A DNA stretch of 5,080 nt from an uncultured Lactobacillus sp. Lineage in GTDB: Bacteria > Bacillota > Bacilli > Lactobacillales > Lactobacillaceae. The notes beneath the pieces are model-generated. The model was given only the letters and a program-made list of their open reading frames with translations. It was not told the origin of the DNA and searched no databases. Shown piece by piece: positions 1-5,080 of this stretch (position 1 is the first letter of the stretch; each line of letters starts with the position of its first letter). The position numbers and the translations under genes are program-made. The stretch lies in assembly GCA_946409675.1 (NCBI GenBank), contig CAMJXI010000089.1, positions 1 to 5,080 of the forward strand. The letters are read 5' to 3'.

Positions 1-1140
1 TCTCTAGCGCCACAACTTCTATTTGATAACGGCCTGTTCTGGGATTGTCCTCAACGACTGGCTAACTTGTTCTTGCAATTTACGAATGGTATTTTATCCG
101 CTATGGCCCAAGTAATTCTTTTGACCATTTATCCACCCGAACGACGTGGTTCAATTATGGGTTGGTATGGTCTCTCTGTTGGTGCTGCACCAGTTCTTGC
201 TCCAACAATGGCCGGAATTTTAGTTGATGCAAGTGGCTGGCGTCTTATTTTTTACGTGGTTATTGCCATCATGGTTCTTTCTTTTGTCGTGGCACTTTTT
301 GTCTTCAAAGATGTTTTGGAAACGAGATCTAAGAAATTCGATACTTTCTCATTCGTCCTCAGTGGGATTGCCTATGCCGGGATTACAATCGGGATTGGGA
401 ACATTGGAACTTATCAATTTCTCTCAGTTAACGTATTAGTTCCAGTTATCGTGGGGATTGTCGGTATTGTGGCTTTTGCCCATCGTCAACTCCATCAGGA
501 TGATCCATTCCTTGATTTAACAATCTTACGTCATCGCTCATTTACGATTAGCCTAATTGGCAGTATGCTCCTCTATTTTTCAATGATGGGATCGTCGATC
601 ATTATGCCTTTACTCGTGCAATCCGTTAAGGGAATGTCGGCCACCACTTCTGGTCTGGTCACTTTACCAGGTTCGCTAGCGATGGCAATTTTGAGCCCAT
701 TTGCAGGCAAAATTTATGACCGTTTTGGAATGAAAAAACTGTTTGTTGTTGGTAGTCTGGCCTTAGTGATCAGTAATCTCAGCATGGCGTTTATCAGCCT
801 CGATACTTCACTTGTGACGATTGCTAGTTGGAACGTTCTACGAAGTGTTGCGATTGGTTGCTTGATGATGCCATTGGTTACTTGGGGGATGAACGATTTC
901 AAACCCGAAATGATGGCGCATGGTACTGCTCTTTTGACTTCACTGAGAACGATTGCCGGAGCAATCGGTTCTGCAATTTTTGTCAGTCTGATGACTTTTG
1001 TCAGCAAAAACTCTAGTCAACTTGCCGCAAATCAGGCCCAAATGCACGGTGTGAATGCCGCCTTCTTGGGGATGACCGCTGGGGCAGTAGTCTTGTTATT
1101 AGTCGCTGTCTTTTCGAACAAAAAGGAACGAGCAATCTAG
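1..1140 (+). CDS. MFS drug exporter, DHA2 (EmrB/QacA-like, 14-TM) family; 5' partial
   Basis: This is the C-terminal part of a proton-driven multidrug exporter in the cytoplasmic membrane. The frame is open from base 1 to the TAG at 1138-1140, about 379 codons against roughly 470 for the family, so about TM1-3 are missing. What can be seen: the end of TM4 (LQFTNGILSAMAQ, from 73), the loop PPERRG, and an antiporter motif C variant with two prolines (GAAPVLAPTMAGIL, about 181-222). Many further hydrophobic segments follow, then a second motif A-like loop (GKIYDRFGMKK, 706-738) and a charged tail (NKKERAI). The TTG at 67 is not a credible start, because it lies inside TM4 and has no ribosome binding site. 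The first ~65 bases read as a poorly hydrophobic peptide where TM4 is expected, which suggests a frameshift, a base error or a decayed gene. Family assignment is secure; the substrate cannot be told. Confidence 0.88.
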   Translation, partial: SLAPQLLFDNGLFWDCPQRLANLFLQFTNGILSAMAQVILLTIYPPERRGSIMGWYGLSVGAAPVLAPTMAGILVDASGWRLIFYVVIAIMVLSFVVALFVFKDVLETRSKKFDTFSFVLSGIAYAGITIGIGNIGTYQFLSVNVLVPVIVGIVGIVAFAHRQLHQDDPFLDLTILRHRSFTISLIGSMLLYFSMMGSSIIMPLLVQSVKGMSATTSGLVTLPGSLAMAILSPFAGKIYDRFGMKKLFVVGSLALVISNLSMAFISLDTSLVTIASWNVLRSVAIGCLMMPLVTWGMNDFKPEMMAHGTALLTSLRTIAGAIGSAIFVSLMTFVSKNSSQLAANQAQMHGVNAAFLGMTAGAVVLLLVAVFSNKKERAI

Positions 1141-1163
1141 TTTGAAAAAATTGTTCAAATTTT
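1141..1163 (+). terminator. weak AT-rich hairpin after the transporter gene
   Basis: Directly after the transporter stop codon, TTTGAA (1141-1146) and TTCAAA (1154-1159) form a 6-bp stem with a 7-base loop, followed by four Ts. Only one G-C pair is present, so this would be a weak terminator at best. It may be chance in AT-rich DNA. It is listed because it is the only candidate terminator between the transporter and the ndk promoter. Confidence 0.3.
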
Positions 1164-1204
1164 CCTAATTTCAGTTTTTAAAAATAAATTTTAGTGCTCT
1201 GTAA

Positions 1205-1213
1205 TGTTATGAT
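1205..1213 (+). promoter_or_regulatory. probable extended -10 promoter for ndk and the acetyltransferase gene
   Basis: TGTTATGAT at 1205-1213 contains a TATGAT hexamer (5 of 6 matches to TATAAT) preceded by TG at the position expected of an extended -10 element. The -35 position, about 1185-1190 (TAAATT), matches the consensus poorly, which is common when the TG extension is present. The leader from here to the ndk ATG is very A-rich. It ends in a good ribosome binding site (AGAGG within 1235-1239, 7 bases before the ATG at 1247). No operator is evident. Confidence 0.5.
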
Positions 1214-1246
1214 TAAGATAAATAAAAAAATAAAAGAGGTTAAATC

Positions 1247-1669
1247 ATGGCAGAACAAACACTAGTACTTGTAAAACCCGATGGCGTGAAAATGGGTCAC
1301 ATTGGTGATATTATTACGATGTTTGAAAATAAGCAGTATAGAATCAAACAGCTAAAAGATGTGCATGCAACCAAGGAACAATTGCGTGAGCATTATTCTC
1401 ATTTGGTTGATAAACCCTTTTATCCTGAAATTGAAGAATATATGATGGATGGCTCACTTGTTGCAATGATTATTGAAGGAACTGATATTGTGCATGCTGC
1501 TCACTTGCTTGCTGGTGCAACCAATCCGTTGGATGCTGAATCTGGCACAATTCGGGGGATGTACGCGAGAACTTGGGATGATGGCGTCGTTAGAAACGCC
1601 GTTCATACCAGTGACTCTGTTGAGAGTGCTCAACGTGAGATCAAAATTTGGTTCCCAAACGATATTTAG
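1247..1669 (+). CDS. ndk: Nucleoside diphosphate kinase, divergent
   Basis: Cytosolic enzyme that moves the gamma-phosphate of a (d)NTP to a (d)NDP through a phosphohistidine. It has 140 residues, close to the family length of 140-150. Visible: the N-terminal VKPDGV with the phosphate-binding lysine K10, HY with Y50, TNP with T92, GTIRG with R103, N117, the catalytic histidine H120 and the supporting E131. Three features are unusual. The arginine that contacts phosphate in human NDPK (R88) aligns with H86. The segment between GTIRG and the catalytic loop is four residues longer and lacks the usual DF after GTIRG. The catalytic loop reads NAVHTSDS, with T121 where G or A is usual. The start is fixed by the AGAGG site 7 bases upstream. 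A GNAT gene follows 18 bases after the stop, so the two are probably co-transcribed. Fold assignment is firm; full activity is an inference. Confidence 0.93.
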   Translation: MAEQTLVLVKPDGVKMGHIGDIITMFENKQYRIKQLKDVHATKEQLREHYSHLVDKPFYPEIEEYMMDGSLVAMIIEGTDIVHAAHLLAGATNPLDAESGTIRGMYARTWDDGVVRNAVHTSDSVESAQREIKIWFPNDI

Positions 1670-1687
1670 CGAAAGTGAGACGGCTCT

Positions 1688-2131
1688 ATGATAAAACTTG
1701 AACCGATGAGTCCATCTGACTACGCCAAAGATAAGGTTGAGAATGGTACTTGGTTGGCAGAAGATTCGTTAAAAAATGCCGAAGCTGAGTTTGTAAAACT
1801 TTTGCCTAAGGGACTTGAAACCCCAAATGAATTCTTGTGGAACGTGGTCGACGAAGACCAAATTGTCGGGATTCTCTGGGCACATCATGATCCTGCCAAA
1901 AAGAGCTTCTTTGTTTATGACATCTTGATTTATGACAAGTTTCAGAACAAGGGCTATGGTCAACAAACATTGGCAGCACTTGATGATGAAGCACGCAAAC
2001 TTGGTGTGACCAAAATTGGACTGCACGTTTTTGGATCCAACCACCGGGCACTTCATGTCTATGAAAAAATGGGCTTTGTGGTGACGGATGTTGAGATGAT
2101 GAAAACAATTGGCCCCTCAAGTAATAATTAA
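1688..2131 (+). CDS. GNAT family N-acetyltransferase, YycN-like
   Basis: Probably a cytosolic acetyl-CoA-dependent acetyltransferase of 147 residues; the acceptor is unknown. The acetyl-CoA binding motif A is clear at about residues 86-95 (QNKGYGQQTL, fitting Q/RxxGxG/A). It is followed by motif B around residues 112-130 (LHVFGSNHRALHVYEKMGF), with N118 and Y125 at the positions typical for the superfamily. From memory it resembles Bacillus subtilis YycN through YAKDKVENGTW, LLPKGLETP and LHVFGSN. The region between MSPS and DYAKDKV appears to lack roughly a dozen residues present in YycN. The ATG at 1688 is preceded by a modest site (AAGTGAGA, 1673-1680, 7 bases away). It lies 18 bases behind ndk on the same strand and before a strong terminator, so it is the last gene of that unit. 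Superfamily is certain, subfamily likely, substrate unassigned. Confidence 0.9.
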   Translation: MIKLEPMSPSDYAKDKVENGTWLAEDSLKNAEAEFVKLLPKGLETPNEFLWNVVDEDQIVGILWAHHDPAKKSFFVYDILIYDKFQNKGYGQQTLAALDDEARKLGVTKIGLHVFGSNHRALHVYEKMGFVVTDVEMMKTIGPSSNN

Positions 2132-2161
2132 GTTTTCAAATTTAATAAATTTACTGAAACT
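2131..2161 (+). other. AT-rich imperfect inverted repeat after the acetyltransferase stop
   Basis: AGTTTTCAAATTT (2131-2143) and AAATTTACTGAAACT (2147-2161) are imperfectly complementary around a 3-base AAT loop, with small bulges. The repeat sits between the stop codon and the strong terminator. It could be an RNA 3'-end protecting hairpin or simply AT-rich chance; the support is weak. Confidence 0.25.
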
Positions 2162-2203
2162 AAAAAATCCTTGCCAGAAGTAATATTCTGACAAGGATTT
2201 TTT
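2162..2203. terminator. Bidirectional rho-independent terminator between convergent operons
   Basis: Arms 2162-2179 and 2186-2203 are 18 bases each around a 6-base loop (GTAATA, 2180-2185). They pair at 17 of 18 positions, and the outer six pairs are an A6/T6 block that supplies a U tract in either direction. The only imperfection is C2174 opposite A2191. In a leftward transcript these become G and U, which can wobble-pair, so the stem is complete for the nrdDG message and has one mismatch for the ndk message. It sits 30 bases after the acetyltransferase stop and 10 bases beyond the nrdG stop, as expected for a shared terminator. Confidence 0.93.
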
Positions 2204-2213
2204 ATCGTAAGTC

Positions 2214-2816
2214 TTAAATTAAATCGCCTTTTTTAATCTGTTCAAAAGTCTGCTTTCCGTCATTGAGCTTATCCCAAATAACAACTTCGCCCGCAGCCTT
2301 AGATTTCTTAACGTCGATAATCCGTTGGTTACTTGAACCACGGAACTGTAACATCAAATTTTTCTTGGCCAGTTCAAATCTTCCATCGACCAAAATATCT
2401 ACGTAAGATAATAATTCGAGCTTATCCTCTGTTTCCAGTTGTAACTCATCATAAGTGAAGCCAGACCAAGACCAGATGTCTTTCTTATCGCCATAAACTT
2501 CTCGCACTTTTTTGACAACCGTTAGTGCTACCTCGGTATTCAAGAAGGGTTCACCACCAAGTAGCGTCAAACCTTGTACATAATCAGGTTCCAGATCCTC
2601 GATAATCTTGTTCAGTAATTCAGGCGTGAAAGGCTTGCCGTAGTTGAAGTTCTGCACAGCCTTGTTGAAGCATCCTTCGCAATCAAACAAACAGCCTGAA
2701 AGATAGAGTGAGTTTCTTACTCCCTCACCATCAACAAAATTGAAGGCCTTATAATCAGCGTATTTCTTCTGCGATAGTGCGTGGCTATCCCATTCTTTAG
2801 GTTCTGGATTATTCAT
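2214..2816 (-). CDS. nrdG: Anaerobic ribonucleotide reductase activating protein (radical SAM activase)
   Basis: NrdG binds a [4Fe-4S] cluster and S-adenosylmethionine and abstracts a hydrogen from the C-terminal glycine of NrdD, giving the stable glycyl radical of the class III reductase. It has 200 residues. The cluster motif CxxxCxxC is at C42, C46 and C49 (SGCLFDCEGCFN). LLGGEP at 85-90 is the SAM-contacting GGE motif, and KDIWSWSGFTYDEL (112-125), ILVDGRF (141-147) and QFRGSSNQRIID (157-168) are NrdG signatures. It is about 45 residues longer than E. coli NrdG (154), with roughly 20 extra residues before the core and a C-terminal tail of about 30; I believe this is usual in lactobacilli. 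The ATG at 2816 has a good site, AGAGGAAG, 5 bases upstream. The gap to nrdD is 41 bases on the same strand with no terminator, so the two form an operon. Confidence 0.97.
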   Translation of the reverse strand: MNNPEPKEWDSHALSQKKYADYKAFNFVDGEGVRNSLYLSGCLFDCEGCFNKAVQNFNYGKPFTPELLNKIIEDLEPDYVQGLTLLGGEPFLNTEVALTVVKKVREVYGDKKDIWSWSGFTYDELQLETEDKLELLSYVDILVDGRFELAKKNLMLQFRGSSNQRIIDVKKSKAAGEVVIWDKLNDGKQTFEQIKKGDLI

Positions 2817-2857
2817 AATATCTTCCTCTAAAAAAATCCCCTGCAGGATTAGTTTTG

Positions 2858-5039
2858 TTATTTCATATGTTTAACACGTGAAGTGATTTCTTTGTGACGA
2901 CCATGAACCATCGGACGTTGCTGTGGGTTACCAAGGTAGCCACAAGTTCTCTTAACCACATCACAGGTTGCAGGATTATGGTTACCACATTGTGGACATT
3001 GGAATCCTTTCGCAGTTGGTGCAAAGTCTCCCTCAAAACCACATTCGTAACATTTATCAATAGGTGTGTTTGTTCCCAAATATCCAACTCGATCGTAAGC
3101 AAAATTCCAAACAGCCTCTAGTGCTTTAGGATTTTGTTGGAGGACAGGGTATTCACAGTAATGAATAAATCCACCCGAGCAATATTTAGGATAGTCTTTT
3201 TCAAAATCCAATTTTTCAAAAGGTGTTGGATTTTTACGAACGTCGTAATGGAATGAGTTAGTGTAATATTCTTTATCTGTAATATCTTTAACGATACCGA
3301 ATTTTGCAGTATCCAGACGGCAGAAGCGGTCGGTCAACGATTCACTTGGTGTTGAGTAAACACTGAAGTGGTAGTCATATTCGTCTGACCAGGCATCGGC
3401 GTAATTCTTAAGTTGTTTAACGATTTCTAACGTGAAAGCTTTGGCTTCTGGGTTGTTTTCCCATTGACCACCGAAGAACTCTGTCGCAACTTCGTAGAGC
3501 CCGATGTAGCCGATAGAAACAGTTGCGCGACGATTCTTGAAGAGCTCATCGACGTTGCCACCTTTTTTCAGGCGATTACCAAATGCACCATTCATATAAA
3601 GAATTGGGGCGTTCTCGGGCATTGCTTCTTTAGTCCGTCCAACACGATAAACGAGGGCGTCTTTGACAATTCCCACACGTTCTGCAAAAATATCCCAGAA
3701 CTTAGCCATGTCGCCATCAGATTCTAAGGCAATCCGAGGAAGATTAAGTGTGACAACACCAAGGTTCATCCGGCCAGAGTTAACTTCTTCGCCGTGCTCG
3801 TCTTTCCAACCTTGTAAGAATGAACGACAACCCATTGGAGCTTTGAAACTACCTGTTAATTCAACAATTTTGTCGTAGCTCAAAACGTCGGGGTACATGC
3901 GCTTGGTAGCACATTCTAAAGCTAATTCTTTAATATCGTAGTTTGGGTCACCTGGGTTCAAATTCAAATCGCGTTTCAAAGTGAAGATTAATTTAGGGAA
4001 GATGGCAGTTCTATGTTCTGTGCCAAGTCCTTTGATTCTGATCTTCAAAATAGCTTTTTGGATTTCGCGTTCGAAACGGCCTGTTCCTAAGCCAAAACCA
4101 ACAGTAGTAAATGGTGTTTGGCCATTTGAAGTGAAGAGGGTGTTGATTTCGTATTCCAACGATTGCATTGCATCGTAGATGTCTTTGTTAGTTTTTTCGA
4201 GGGCGTATTCTTCACGCTTCTCAGCAGAATCAATCCACTTGTTAGCGTCACGCATGTGTTTCTTGTAGTTCAATTCAGCATAAGGTGCCAAAAGTTCGTC
4301 GGCTCGGTCACAGGAACAACCACCATATTGGCTAGAAGCAACGTTTGCGATAATCTGAGAAATTTGGGCAGTCGCTGTTTGAATAGATTGAGGAGCTTCA
4401 ACTTCGGCATTACCAATCTTGAAGCCGTCGCGGAGCATCGATTTGAAGTCAATCAAACAACAGTTAGTCATTGGTGAGTATGGTTGGTAGTCCAAATCAT
4501 GATAGTGAATTTCACCTTTTTGGTGGGCGTTTGCGACATGAGGAGGTAGCAATTTAAGGCCAATACTTTTGCCAACAATACCGGCGGTCAAATCGCGTTG
4601 GGTATTGAAGACGTTCGAGTCTTTATTGGCGTTCTCGTTGACAACTGTACTGTCTTTTTCCGTCAATTGGGAAATGGTGAAGTTGATGTCGGTAGATTTA
4701 GAGCGCGCAAAATCACGGTTTGTCCGATAAGAAATATACTTTTCGGCTAAATCGTAATCGCCTTTTTCCAAAAGAATATGTTCTACGATATTTTGGATCT
4801 CGTAGATCTTAACGTTTTCGTTGAAACGCGCGTTAATTTCCTCGAGCACACTGTCGACGATGTTTTGAATGTTTTTGGCAGCAAGTGGGGTCAACGTTGG
4901 GGTGATCTCCATTTGTGCGTGGATTAATGCCTTTTCAATTTTACTTTCGTCAAACGGAACTTCCCGACCGTCACGTTTAACTGTATTTATATATAATGTT
5001 GGATTAAATTGTGGTGCAGCAGCAGGGCAGAGTGTTATG
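2858..5039 (-). CDS. nrdD: Anaerobic (class III) ribonucleoside-triphosphate reductase, large subunit; 5' end missing
   Basis: Oxygen-sensitive glycyl-radical enzyme that reduces ribonucleoside triphosphates to deoxyribonucleotides. Some 726 genomic codons are visible (E. coli NrdD is 712). Numbering from the internal ATG at 4912: C151 (NCCLID) and C362 (MGCRSF) are the active-site cysteines. M360 and N383 match the methionine and asparagine of formate-dependent NrdD1 enzymes. C621, C624, C639 and C642 form the zinc site, and G658 in RTCGY (codon 2939-2941) is the radical glycine. The true start is not at 4912. The frame continues upstream with NTVKRDGREVPFDESKIEKAL (4919-4987), the beginning of the regulatory ATP-cone, and the ATG at 4912 has no ribosome binding site at proper distance. 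No ATG, GTG or TTG occurs upstream before the adapter junction at 5039/5040, so the real start is lost. The promoter is outside the window. nrdG follows 41 bases downstream. Confidence 0.96.
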
Positions 5040-5080
5040 AGATCGGAAGAGCGTCGTGTAGGGAAAGAGTGTAGATCTCG
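5040..5080. other. Illumina TruSeq adapter (sequencing artefact, not genomic)
   Basis: From 5040 to the last base the sequence begins AGATCGGAAGAGCGTCGTGT and matches, over all 41 bases as I recall it, the reverse complement of the TruSeq universal adapter (the read-2 read-through sequence). It breaks off at GTAGATCTCG, before the adapter's remaining GTGGTCGCC part. The boundary falls inside the nrdD frame. The contig must therefore end at 5039, and this stretch should be masked. Confidence 0.97.

Noticed and set aside
1..60. Adapter contamination at the left end as well
   Set aside because: The first bases do not resemble any Illumina adapter I know on either strand; SLAP at the start is compatible with transporter coding sequence.
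714..1007. Minus-strand open frame of 97 codons opposite the transporter
   Set aside because: Its hydrophobic look comes from the complementary strand of transmembrane-helix codons; there is no ribosome binding site or independent support.
1769..2120. Two minus-strand open frames (about 95 and 104 codons) opposite the acetyltransferase gene
   Set aside because: They overlap a clear GNAT coding sequence with intact motifs; their translations show no recognisable domain.
2840..2847. CCTGCAGG palindrome in the nrdD-nrdG gap as a possible operator
   Set aside because: It is only 8 bases, a single copy, and inside an operon rather than at a promoter; a chance palindrome is sufficient.
2817..2857. 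Possible separate promoter for nrdG in the 41-base gap
   Set aside because: No -10/-35 pair at suitable spacing is visible; only the AGAGGAAG ribosome binding site stands out, so co-transcription with nrdD is simpler.
3464..4477. Several plus-strand open frames of 65-104 codons opposite nrdD
   Set aside because: They lie antisense to a strongly conserved gene, encode low-complexity unfamiliar peptides, lack ribosome binding sites, and are explained as shadows of nrdD codon usage.
1..5080. CRISPR array, tRNA, insertion sequence or phage-related element
   Set aside because: No spaced direct repeats, cloverleaf-like sequence, transposase motif or terminal inverted repeats were found on reading both strands.

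Overview
The window looks like a short, moderately AT-rich contig from a low-GC Gram-positive bacterium, most likely a lactic acid bacterium of the Lactobacillaceae. The grounds are the protein sequences (the NrdD/NrdG pair, a DHA2-type drug transporter, a YycN-like acetyltransferase), the GAGG-type ribosome binding sites and the A/T-rich intergenic DNA. The genus cannot be fixed by eye.

Layout. Bases 1-1140 (+) carry the C-terminal three quarters of a 14-TM major facilitator drug exporter; its start lies off the left edge and its first ~65 bases look disturbed. Bases 1141-1246 hold a weak hairpin and a probable extended -10 promoter. They are followed by a two-gene rightward unit: a divergent nucleoside diphosphate kinase (ndk, 1247-1669) and, 18 bases on, a GNAT acetyltransferase (1688-2131). 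A strong bidirectional terminator (2162-2203) separates this unit from a convergent leftward operon, nrdD (2858-5039, 5' end missing) followed by nrdG (2214-2816). These encode the class III anaerobic ribonucleotide reductase and its radical-SAM activase.

The last 41 bases (5040-5080) are not genomic. They match the Illumina TruSeq adapter read-through sequence, so the contig ends in untrimmed adapter inside the 5' part of nrdD. The nrdD frame stays open through the adapter. Gene callers will therefore either add adapter-encoded residues or retreat to an internal ATG at 4912 that cuts off most of the ATP-cone domain.

How the genes work together. NrdG uses S-adenosylmethionine and an iron-sulfur cluster to make a glycyl radical on NrdD, which reduces ribonucleotides to deoxyribonucleotides without oxygen. 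Ndk equilibrates (d)NDPs and (d)NTPs. Its position opposite nrdDG is thematically related, but I see no sign of co-regulation. The exporter and the acetyltransferase have no evident link to this pathway. I found no previously undescribed system. The points most worth a second look are the adapter and its effect on nrdD, the unusual active site of Ndk, the damaged-looking 5' end of the transporter and the shortened N-terminus of the acetyltransferase.
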